DNA from: Lactobacillus sp. ESL0791
GTDB lineage: Bacteria > Bacillota > Bacilli > Lactobacillales > Lactobacillaceae
DNA: 64,000 nt
Direction: 5' to 3'
Assembly: GCF_029433255.1 (NCBI RefSeq)
Contig: NZ_JAQTHU010000001.1
Location: 1,426,001-1,490,000 of the forward strand
Shown: positions 57,001 to 64,000 of the stretch, in pieces
Position numbering within the stretch: position 1 is the stretch's first letter
Layout: every line of letters begins with the position of its first letter
Program-made: the position numbers and the translations under genes
The notes under the pieces: generated by a model
The model's database searches: none
What the model was told of the DNA's origin: nothing
Seen by the model: only the letters and a program-made list of their open reading frames with translations

Positions 57001-59235
57001 ATCATATTTATTAAAGTCATCACCAACATAATAAATTTTATCCTTAGTTTTAACTTCAGCATTAGCAGTCAAGTTAATTGAAGCAGGAACAGAATAGTTC
57101 CCATACTGATCTTCAACAAAGATTGATACCTGGTGGGTATCACCAACAGTTAATTTATTAGACGGGATAGTTACACTATAATTATATGTTCCTGCAGTAG
57201 TTACACTAGGGCCAGTAAATTCAGTTGTAGTATTAGAATCACCGTCAATTTCATAGAAATATCTAAGCGGATATGCTTCAGGCGCTGTATCAAATGAAGT
57301 TACTTTTCCGGTAACGGTATAATCATGTCCAGTATAATTATCACCTTTCTTATCGGTTGTTACAGATGGTACAACAGCTGATTCAGAGTCAATTGTGATT
57401 TGAAAGCCTAAGTTTCTCGAACCATTATTAGGCAGATCTTGACCATTCCAAATCATTAAAACCGCGGAATCACTATCTTTATCAAATGCAGCTGTATCAG
57501 CAGCTGCTGCGGTTGCCAATGTTGCAGTTTTTTGTCCCAATGAGGATGGGCTCGTAATATTAACATTACTAAAACCAAGATTACAGTCACCAGCGGCCCA
57601 ACCAGTCGGTGCATATTTTCCAGTATAATCAAGCTTTAATTTATAGCCATCATGCTTTAAATATAGTCCTTGATTGGCACCAGTATAAAAGAAAGGCACT
57701 TTATCTGCAGGCGTAGTTGCTGTACCTGGGGTCCCACTAGCCGGTCCATTATATCCATCACCTAAATCTGTATCATACATTGAACCAACCCATAATCCCG
57801 GCAAATCTGGATTAGGGTTCTCTGGATGATCAATTGCCGTTACATTTCTTACATTTAGGCTATAATCAACAATGTTACCAATCGGTTTTAATGTCATTGT
57901 GATATCTAAAGTATATGTATTCTGAGTCCCAAACTTAAAGTCACCACTGGTTTTTAAAGTAATTGTAGCATTTCTATCAGGATTAGAAGGGTCATTGGTC
58001 AATCCTGTGGTTGGTGTTTGTGTAACCGACCACAACCGCCAGTTACTCCCAGTATCAGTCGTAGCGCCATCAAATTTATTATTAATACCAGCTATAAATG
58101 GATAATCATTGCCATCACTCTTATCTTGCCATAGCCAGCCTAGCCGTTCACCATCACCTTTAACAATATTAATACCTGGAACTAAATAAATTGGAACTCT
58201 ATTTTCAACTGACATGCCCCAAGGAGCATGTCCAACATCTGTAGTATTACCACCACTGGAAGTTATATCTCCGAAATTAGTCATTGGAACATTATTAGGT
58301 CCATTTAGCCCATTAAAATATGCTAGTTTAACTTGACCTGAACTATCACGCCCAGCATTAATACTACCAGCTTTAGCTCCAGCGTTAGTCAATACTTTGT
58401 TGTTATATAGCTTCGAAAAACTATCATTACTTTGTATAGTTGGCACCATCTGATAATAGAAGGTTATTTCCTTATTCTGATCTTTGACAAATGTCCAAGT
58501 CACACTCTTTTGGTCAGTGACAATCTTGTAACCATCTGGTGCTGCTTGTTCCGGATCAGTTGCACTAATGGTCTTGGTGTCACCAACATAACCATCAATG
58601 TATGTATCACCTTTTTCGTCACCTAGACCTTTAACTGGTGTCGTCGTCTTATTGCCATCAGCATCTACCAGCAAGTGGTGAATCACAATATCATTTGCGT
58701 GTGTGGTTTTAATCTTTTGTGCGCCGTCAGAGCTAACTGAGCCGGTTGAAGCAGCACTTGCTTCCGAGCCAGCTGAACTTGCCTGACTGGCCTGTGAAGC
58801 AGTGGACCCAGTACTTGCTTGTGATGTACTTGATCCCTGGCTGCTCTCACTTGCCTGCGAACTGCTTGAGGACTCGCTTTCACTTGAACTGCTTGCTGAG
58901 GAGGCTTCCGAAGCCTGACTTGCAGTGCTGCCTTCGCTAGCGCTGCTCTCTTCTTCACTGCCGCCGCGCAAAAAAGCACTCAACCCCGAAAAAGTTGACA
59001 ATTTAGGTTTATTAGCCACATCTTTAGCATTTACCTGTTTATTAGCAACAACCGTTTGCTGCTGGCCAGCAGCAAGTGTATCAGCCTTAGCCGTTTGACT
59101 GGCTGCACCCATGAAACTAAAACCAAGCAAAACAGAAGCAGCACCAATTGCCAGCTTTCTGATAGAGAAGCGGTCTTTCTTGGCCTGCATTTCCATTCTT
59201 CTTAGTTTTTCATCAAAATTGTTCTTTCCGAACAT
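54019..59235 (-). CDS. YSIRK adhesin with MucBP, lectin-like and Rib-like domains, Rib-tailed
   Basis: The protein has 1738 residues. The first ~285 residues (YSIRK signal, Ser/Ala linker, MucBP) are nearly identical to the giant adhesin. The following lectin-like domain (about 290-640, ending MIWNGQDLPNNGSRNLGFQI) is homologous but diverged. An Ig-like domain and a MucBP-like segment (ITINYIDQKGNAILANNLTG) come next, then about seven Rib-like domains. The terminal domain KGGMVFVKRGQRLTAIEAQ...VRVFYKGQTTIVMVTV is shared with the adhesins at 34768 and 62124. No LPXTG, SLAP or membrane anchor is present. It is first in the operon with two SLAP proteins, and this intact copy shows what the giant gene's end should look like. 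Confidence 0.85.
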   Translation of the reverse strand: MFGKNNFDEKLRRMEMQAKKDRFSIRKLAIGAASVLLGFSFMGAASQTAKADTLAAGQQQTVVANKQVNAKDVANKPKLSTFSGLSAFLRGGSEEESSASEGSTASQASEASSASSSSESESSSSSQASESSQGSSTSQASTGSTASQASQASSAGSEASAASTGSVSSDGAQKIKTTHANDIVIHHLLVDADGNKTTTPVKGLGDEKGDTYIDGYVGDTKTISATDPEQAAPDGYKIVTDQKSVTWTFVKDQNKEITFYYQMVPTIQSNDSFSKLYNNKVLTNAGAKAGSINAGRDSSGQVKLAYFNGLNGPNNVPMTNFGDITSSGGNTTDVGHAPWGMSVENRVPIYLVPGINIVKGDGERLGWLWQDKSDGNDYPFIAGINNKFDGATTDTGSNWRLWSVTQTPTTGLTNDPSNPDRNATITLKTSGDFKFGTQNTYTLDITMTLKPIGNIVDYSLNVRNVTAIDHPENPNPDLPGLWVGSMYDTDLGDGYNGPASGTPGTATTPADKVPFFYTGANQGLYLKHDGYKLKLDYTGKYAPTGWAAGDCNLGFSNVNITSPSSLGQKTATLATAAAADTAAFDKDSDSAVLMIWNGQDLPNNGSRNLGFQITIDSESAVVPSVTTDKKGDNYTGHDYTVTGKVTSFDTAPEAYPLRYFYEIDGDSNTTTEFTGPSVTTAGTYNYSVTIPSNKLTVGDTHQVSIFVEDQYGNYSVPASINLTANAEVKTKDKIYYVGDDFNKYDGFAGGMKVDTSDMTSGDISSVVIQNSSGQTISENNYASITSNPDKYTVTYTYKYGNGSKGGSTSATANITVIPRKYITINYIDQKGNAILANNLTGLSGNLTSGKHQNSYGSDFAISPNEILPGNHSYSYVNATDVSGNAIDLTNIKFDSENHVINLVYKTVSYNNTPITVHVIDNPSGAEKIPEFVNQAKWSSYLDNLTSNATSVEWVNTVAEKQAILSSIGQKSAKIKVNYDNANVILDNIKLNVVGAEPNTDAKANSMQSLDPDAGKYLSDDSKGKISPFKPTYHYIDDKGNETTTPPVFDASKNDANGKQTLHIKVDYDDETSQTVDVPISVESQASQNHGNVFVKNDEANPIKTHVNAKITNDDLKGLVVIGSLVEGKDYSLSWGSTVDTSDTGLNNGEKNTKYAVKITYADKTIDTADVWVDVAGATDKGNPTIFNSGRIVNKDTDDQSAKDAVDSSKVSGWVDKFSWAADAGNTTALSTKWNETSGQPHAAYVIVHYLDGTTQAVKTTVQIDSQSEEAAGRLRLKQNFLMHINQSDARQDLYLDAAHRADYFEDTAANNNDNIMDKIASMVWTTRPNVSVPTDIIGNPDHAGIISFVPDTTGVIKITFKDGSILSLPNVATDVLGARPNSDAVAYSMAYTIFPVEPAAYYLNSLTVDRFFKSNCKFLDNGKEVDNLVLNAKNNDSSGKQMVHIKVTYGDDGSSQIVNVPVKVIPMNESQHGRVHADTIKTHVNADPNNGLADAVKIGQLVEGTNKDYSLSWSTNPDLTANGLDNGEKGGEYPVKITYGDNSTDTVNVRVDVVGASGRAGNELNSGQPVPTDSDSLGNYLNTGTISNWSPTYSLVKADGTPATNSDYNTTWTSGSHESEDIYIKVMYHKPGSGITGAEDGFQIVKVTIGLRQPPTPVTPVVITPKGGMVFVKRGQRLTAIEAQRAISNHEELDKANANYSWVTPLPNTQMLGSKIGHVRVFYKGQTTIVMVTVVVTN

Positions 59236-59250
59236 ATTTCGTCCTTTCTA

Positions 59251-59310
59251 GATCATTCAAAGAATGATTCTTAAATATTACTAGTCTTAATGTTATCTAT
59301 TATAAATCGA
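59251..59310 (-). promoter_or_regulatory. Promoter and leader palindrome of the surface operon
   Basis: A -10 box TATAAT (59299-59304) on the minus strand precedes a leader inverted repeat (GATCATTC-aaa-GAATGATTC, 59251-59270). The flanking leader is homologous to that of the giant adhesin gene. The start codon and AAAGGA follow. Confidence 0.55.
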
Positions 59311-60177
59311 TTCTTTAAAAAATTAAACAATTTTCATGAACTTTACATAACAAATTTGCATTTATATAAACATATAGCTATAAATATAATTACTATACTT
59401 AATAAGAATTTTATTGTTTTTAAAGTATTTTATTGTCAAGTATATTTTATACACTTACACTAACTAGCAATATATTTAATAATATCAAATATTATATTTA
59501 CTAATGCTGCAATACAATATTTTTTATGTCTGATAAGCAACTAATAGTTAGTTTCTTTTAAAAATATTTGGTAAAATTTGTCTTACAATTAAGCTTTTTT
59601 GCTTCAATGATAAAGATATAAAAATTAACTTTAGTCTTTTTTTAATTACTTAGTGTAGATTTTTATATTTGAATTATTACCGTAAATTTCTGCTACATCA
59701 TCAACATGATTAATTTTTGTTTTACACTATTATTTCTTATTATTAAATTAGATATACTTGTATAAATAGTTCAAATTCGTTCATCATAATTCAAAATCAT
59801 TCATAACTAGCAAAAAAACGGGGGTTAACCCTGTTTTTATAATTTCTTAATTTTGATATTAACTTTTCAAATACGGTAGTCTTCCATGAAAGCACATGAA
59901 GTACTGAACAAAAATATTTTGGAACTATTATTACAGTAAATTTCTTCGATAATTTGCTTAAAATCAAGTTTTTTAAAACCATCAAATCTTGATATCAACA
60001 TGATTCCTTATTACATTAGTAATAACATGTGTTAACACTACTTCAAAATAAGATATATAGATTTAATAATGGTCACAGCAAGTAATTTAACGACACGTAA
60101 ACAAGGTGACCCTAATTTTCTTGGATGCATAACCACACGATGATAAGGAAATTGGTAGATATTTGCCTGAAAATAAC
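59311..60177. other. Long AT-rich intergenic region
   Basis: About 870 bp lie between the surface-operon promoter and the truncated ISL3 element. A weak hairpin with T-run (about 59811-59842) could terminate minus-strand transcripts. The only open frame (59797-59985) has no ribosome site or recognisable features. It is probably decayed DNA between mobile elements. Confidence 0.5.
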
Positions 60178-60867
60178 GGCTCTTCGTCAAGTGCTGTTGA
60201 TGAAAAATAATATTTGATTTTAAATGCTTTAAGCAATCTTGCTTAAAGTGTTTTCTTTTAGCACACTATTTTTTGATTCCAGCATGATTCTGGTTACTAG
60301 ATTATCAAAATTTCGATAGCCATAAGCTGTCCGCTCTATTTGCTTAATCTTGCGGTTAGTTCCCTCAACACAACCGTTGGCATACTTAAATCTTGCGGCG
60401 TTTAGAACGGCTGTGCGATTGTGTTTGAAGGTTTTAACCGTAATCTTCATTTGTGTACCTAAATCTTCTTTGCAGTCTAGTAATTCCAACATTTGTCCCA
60501 CATTCTTTGTTCTCAATGCTTTACTAAAGCCTTGCAGGAAATTATAGGTGTTTCTCAGCTTGGGCGAACAATCAAGTCCCTCATCTACGATAAAAGCTTG
60601 ATTAGACATCCTTTTGAGATGGTGATAGTACTTGAGTTTATCGCCTTTTAAATCAGCTACCGGCTTTAAATAAAACTTCCAGTAAAACTTGAGCAGTTTG
60701 TAACGGCTGTCGCTATGTTCATACTGTTTCATGGTTTGGACTCGCAGCTGGTTAAAGGAACGATTAAGCATCTGAACAAGATGAAAGCGATCAATAATAA
60801 TTTGCGCATTGGGAAAAAGTACCCGAGCAAGATCTTGATAATAAGCATTGAGATCCATGAATAACAA
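60178..60867 (-). pseudogene. Truncated ISL3-family transposase (C-terminal half) with one IS end
   Basis: The 212-residue frame from MDLNAYYQDLARVLFPNA to the stop at 60229 matches the second half of the transposase at 44835-46109 (VIDRFHIIQ-type segment IIDRFHLVQMLNRSF, ANGCVEGTNRKIKQIERTAYG). The N-terminal half, with zinc finger and HTH, is missing. An IS end beginning GGCTCTTCGTCAAGTGCTGT lies at 60178. The break near 60860 joins directly to group II intron DNA. Confidence 0.88.
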
Positions 60868-62023
60868 TATTAGACGTCGGTGTTAAGTCGCGACTCTTAT
60901 AATTTTAAAACTGATAGAGTTTATATAATGGCAATTTCACATACTCACCGCGAAAGGAGAGCTTGCTGCCTTGCAGCGTCCCTTTGTTTTCTCAAAGAAT
61001 CTGCCCATTCATTACCCCACTGATTAAAAACTTCTGTACCAAGTGCAGAATCCATTCATCGTAAACATGTTGTTCAAGGAACTTCATCAACAGGTCATGA
61101 TTAACATTGTCAAAATAGGCTTTTAAGTCAAGACTAACCACATAGTGATAGCCTTGATTGTAATTATTCGACCACTTTCGCACCGCATCTTGAGCTCTTC
61201 TGTCTGGTCGAAACCCATAACTATTATCTGAAAACACAGGCTCCAGAATTGGTGTTAAGACTTGCGCATGCCGCCCTCCGGTTTCGGAATTTCTACCCGT
61301 TTCACCGGTTTTGGCTTATATGTTTCATCACGCAGGCTGCATCAGCTCCTGCTTGTGTTCCTTTATATAAGTGAATTAGCCATCAACAGTCATACCATCA
61401 ATGCCTGCTCCACCATGATTACGTTTTACTTGTTGGTAGGCTGCATTTAAATTATTACGGTCTAGCACTTTCTCTCGTAATGAGTGTTCATCACTTCTTC
61501 TTTCACCAGAAACCGTGCTGCACATTCCTGCATACCCTTGCTCTTCCATAACTGTTCTTTGCTGGCAGCCAGATTTCTCTGTTTTCTGTGTTGAGCGTAC
61601 AATCTCCACTTCCTGAATCAAGTGATAATAATTGTAGTTCGGTCCTTCACTGTTACCAGCTACTATGACCTTGGCTAACTTCTGTCTGACTAACCGAACA
61701 TCACTGCTCAGACTGTTCTTGTTGGGCAAATATACCGCTGCTAAAATCAGTCAAACAGACCTCCCCGGGTAAGAACAATAACTTTCCTGTCATTTAACCG
61801 CTGGCTCTACCTACAATAGTTTCACGTAGTATTAGCTTGTTTAGCAGCCTTATCCACTATTACCGGCCTTATAGTCAATTCTTGTTCATTGGTTCAACAG
61901 TTTACCTTGGACGCACTGAAAAGTCTAACTAGTGATAGAAACCCCTGCCTTTAGCTAGTAATTCCAACTACGATGGCTCACAACGGACTTGCACCGTCTA
62001 ATTATTGCCCATGCTTGGCGCAC
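60868..62023 (-). mobile_element. Group II intron relic A, 5' part with broken reverse-transcriptase gene
   Basis: The minus strand begins at 62023 with GTGCGCCAAGCATGGGC and GACGGTGCAAGTCCGTTGTG, a classic group II intron 5' end and domain I exon-binding region. It continues through domains I-III to a reverse-transcriptase frame. The 3' part (rest of RT, maturase, domains V-VI) is gone, replaced by the truncated ISL3 element. The 5' end lies four bases beyond the T-run of the adhesin terminator, the site preference known for class C introns. Confidence 0.82.
60905..61729 (-). pseudogene. Group II intron reverse transcriptase/maturase fragment
   Basis: The N-terminal frame (61376-61729) ends EKVLDRNNLNAAYQQVKR and AGIDGMTVDG, the LtrA-type RT start. 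Frame breaks follow in the next 115 bp, where KPKPVKRVEIPKPEGGMRK can be pieced together, and a short deletion joins it to QVLTPILEP. The frame 60992-61237 gives SDNSYGFRPDRRAQDAV and LDLKAYFDNVNHDLLM (RT2-RT4 region). A TGA then precedes ENKGTLQGSKLS, where the RT5 motif should be. It cannot make an active enzyme. Confidence 0.82.
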
Positions 62024-62027
62024 CCAC

Positions 62028-62070
62028 AAAAAAAGCTAACACAGTTGCATAAACTGCATTAGCTTTTTTA
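62028..62070 (-). terminator. Terminator of the right-edge adhesin gene
   Basis: It has the same long hairpin sequence as at 34673-34714, with a T-run on the minus strand. The group II intron relic begins immediately after it. Confidence 0.9.
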
Positions 62071-62123
62071 CATATTCAAAACTTAAGCTATAAATAGTAA
62101 CTTATTTTTACTTTCCCCTTTCA

Positions 62124-64000
62124 TTAATTAGTAACCATAACTGTTACCATTACAATCGTTGTTTGCCCCTTATAAAATACGCGAACATGTCCAATTTTGC
62201 TTCCTAACATTTGCGTATTAGGTAATGGCGTAACCCAACTATAATTTGCGTTTGCCTTATCCAATTCTTCATGATTTGAAATCGCACGTTGGGCTTCAAT
62301 TGCAGTTAACCGTTGTCCACGTTTTACAAATACCATTCCGCCTTTTGGCGTAATAACTACAGGTGTAACAGGTGTTGGTGGTTGCCGTAAACCAATTGTA
62401 ACCTTTACAATTTGAAAACCATCTTCTGCTCCGGTCATTCCGCTGCCTGGCTTATGATACATTACCTTGACATAAATATCCTCTGACTCATGGCTGCCTG
62501 ATGTCCAAGTCGTATTGTAGTATGGACTAGTTGCTGGCGTGCCGTCGGCCTTAACTAAACTGTACGTCGGTGACCAGTCACTGATTGTACCTGTATTAAG
62601 ATAATTGCCTAAGCTATCACTATCTGTTGGCACAGGTTCCTCAGAATTGAGTTCACTGCCGTCTTTATGACTGGCACCAACTACACCTACTTTAATTCCG
62701 GTCAACGTCTTAGTGGAATTATCGTTAAACGTAATTGTTATTGAACCAGTTGTGTCTGGGGTATTAGTTGCTGTGATATCACTAACCTTTGGTCTTGCCA
62801 CCCAAGCCATGCTCTTCACATTGCTTGTATTATTAAAGTAGCTGCCCCATTGCGTGTTATCAAGATAACTATCTTGACTCGTATCATTTTCACCCACATG
62901 CATTATCATGTCGTGTACTTGACTTACATTATTAATAGCTTGGCTGCTCTGATCAATTACTGTTACCGGTACTTCAACTGTTTGTTTGCCTGTTTCAGTT
63001 CCACTCGTACTGTCTTTATGATAAGTTACCGTCACATAAATCTTCTGACCTGTCTTGCCGTCTGCAGCACTTAATGTAGGTGCTGCTACTGCATTACCGT
63101 CTTTATCAGTATATTTATATGTTGGGTTATAGTTGCCAATCGCTGTCTTAGAGCTATTGTCTAAGTACTGTGAACCATCACCAGTCAACTGAACCTTCGA
63201 ATCAACTGTTGCATTTGAATCTGCCTTTGCACCAACTACATCTACTTTAATTCCGGTCAACGTCTTAGCGGAATTATCGTTAAACGTAATTGTCACTGAA
63301 CCAGTTGTGTCTGGGGTATTAGTTGCTGTGATATCACTAACCTTTGGTCTTGCCACCCAAGCCATGCTCTTCACATTGCTTGTATTATTAAAGTAGCTGC
63401 CCCATTGCGTGTTATCAAGATAACTATCTTGACTCGTATCATTTTCACCCACATGCATTATCATGTCGTGTACTTGACTTACATTATTAATAGCTTGGCT
63501 GCTCTGATCAATTACTGTTACCGGTACTTCAACTGTTTGTTTGCCTGTTTCAGTTCCACTCGTACTGTCTTTATGATAAGTTACCGTCACATAAATCTTC
63601 TGACCTGTCTTGCCGTCTGCAGCACTTAATGTAGGTGCTGCTACTGCATTACCGTCTTTATCAGTATATTTATATGTTGGGTTATAGTTGCCAATCGCTG
63701 TCTTGGAATCACTGTCTAAGTACTGTGAACCATCACCAGTCAACTGAACCTTCGAATCAACTGTTGCATTTGAATCTGCCTTTGCACCAACTACATCTAC
63801 TTTAATTCCGGTCAACGTCTTAGCGGAATTATCGTTAAACGTAATTGTCACTGAACCAGTTGTGTCTGGGGTATCAGTCGCAGTAGCACTAGTAACTGTC
63901 GGCCTAGTTGCCCAAGCCATGCTCTTCACATTGCTTGTATTATTAAAGTAGCTGCCCCATTGTGCGTTATCAAGGTAACTATCTTGACTCGTATCATTTT
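62124..64000 (-). CDS. Rib-tailed repeat adhesin, partial (N-terminus beyond right edge)
   Basis: The minus-strand frame is open from 62124 through base 64000, over 625 codons. I read in-frame codons up to the last base, so the Met at 63929 is internal. It consists of 185-residue repeats, each with two Rib-like modules (QVHDMIMHVGENDTSQDSYL and VVGAKADSNATVDSKVQL). The end, SDWSPTYSLVKADGTPATS through KGGMVFVKRGQRLTAIEAQ and GQTTIVMVTVMVTN, is nearly identical to the ends of the adhesins at 34768 and 54019. No LPXTG or SLAP is present. A YSIRK signal is expected upstream. Confidence 0.85.
   Translation of the reverse strand, partial: NDTSQDSYLDNAQWGSYFNNTSNVKSMAWATRPTVTSATATDTPDTTGSVTITFNDNSAKTLTGIKVDVVGAKADSNATVDSKVQLTGDGSQYLDSDSKTAIGNYNPTYKYTDKDGNAVAAPTLSAADGKTGQKIYVTVTYHKDSTSGTETGKQTVEVPVTVIDQSSQAINNVSQVHDMIMHVGENDTSQDSYLDNTQWGSYFNNTSNVKSMAWVARPKVSDITATNTPDTTGSVTITFNDNSAKTLTGIKVDVVGAKADSNATVDSKVQLTGDGSQYLDNSSKTAIGNYNPTYKYTDKDGNAVAAPTLSAADGKTGQKIYVTVTYHKDSTSGTETGKQTVEVPVTVIDQSSQAINNVSQVHDMIMHVGENDTSQDSYLDNTQWGSYFNNTSNVKSMAWVARPKVSDITATNTPDTTGSITITFNDNSTKTLTGIKVGVVGASHKDGSELNSEEPVPTDSDSLGNYLNTGTISDWSPTYSLVKADGTPATSPYYNTTWTSGSHESEDIYVKVMYHKPGSGMTGAEDGFQIVKVTIGLRQPPTPVTPVVITPKGGMVFVKRGQRLTAIEAQRAISNHEELDKANANYSWVTPLPNTQMLGSKIGHVRVFYKGQTTIVMVTVMVTN
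62690..64000 (-). repeat. Tandem 555-bp repeats in the right-edge adhesin
   Basis: Two full copies and the start of a third are visible, offset by exactly 555 bp (for example 62850 versus 63405). They differ at only a few bases. The protein sequence is unrelated in detail to the 553-bp repeats of the giant adhesin, but the unit length and two-module design are the same. Confidence 0.9.

Noticed and set aside
59797..59985. 62-codon minus-strand frame between the surface operon and the truncated ISL3
   Set aside because: There is no Shine-Dalgarno, no recognisable domain and the composition is that of AT-rich intergenic DNA.
62850..63629. Two identical 74-codon plus-strand frames
   Set aside because: They are antisense shadows of the 555-bp repeats in the right-edge adhesin.
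34768..64000. CRISPR-like or phage-like origin of the repeats in the island
   Set aside because: The repeats are long, contiguous, coding and in frame, with no spacers. No phage structural, integrase or cas genes are seen.

Overview
The window looks like a chromosome segment of a Lactobacillus sensu stricto species (L. acidophilus/delbrueckii group, possibly a host-associated member). Three things point there: a low-GC housekeeping gene order typical of that group, many YSIRK-signal surface proteins, and SLAP (S-layer-protein-type) wall-binding domains in place of LPXTG anchors. The species cannot be fixed from the sequence alone. No rRNA, tRNA or CRISPR array was seen.

Bases 1-1313 hold the 5' part of a serine-rich exported protein running off the left edge. 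Bases 1.5-26.1 kb are a conserved housekeeping block. It contains a YodB-like HxlR regulator, a TrmH-family RNA methyltransferase, acylphosphatase, a YidC insertase and an ArlRS-like two-component system. It continues with yceD-tmcAL, rsfS-yqeK-nadD-yqeH-yqeG (ribosome and NAD functions), infC-rpmI-rplT behind an L20-type leader, a four-gene polar amino-acid ABC transporter and thrS behind a T-box. It ends with the replication/repair operon polA-mutM-coaE-nrdR-dnaB-dnaI. A two-gene DUF2335 membrane-protein cassette sits between yqeG and rplT and is the only obviously accessory insert there.

Bases 26.1-64 kb are an accessory surface-protein island, almost all on the minus strand. It holds a collapsed YSIRK/SLAP pseudogene, a DUF2922/DUF1659 pair and a small membrane protein. 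It also holds a YSIRK pectate-lyase-like adhesin and a giant YSIRK adhesin gene (34768-44328) interrupted by three identical one-base insertions in its 553-bp repeat array. A three-gene operon (59235 to 46203) encodes one Rib-tailed adhesin and two SLAP-anchored proteins with BspA-type leucine-rich repeats. A further repeat-rich adhesin runs off the right edge. The Rib-tailed adhesins share near-identical N-terminal and/or C-terminal cassettes around different middles, which suggests recombination-driven diversification.

Mobile DNA punctuates the island: an IS66-family element with a stop codon in its transposase, one complete and one truncated ISL3-family element, and two relics of related group II introns. 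Both relics lie just downstream of copies of the same adhesin terminator hairpin, one of them now abutted by IS66. The points most worth following are the frameshifted repeat array as a possible recombinational on/off switch, the SLAP plus Rib-tailed operon as a possible co-assembled surface structure, the adhesin-terminator/intron pairing, a NadD with an altered catalytic motif, and an infC that appears to start with AUA.
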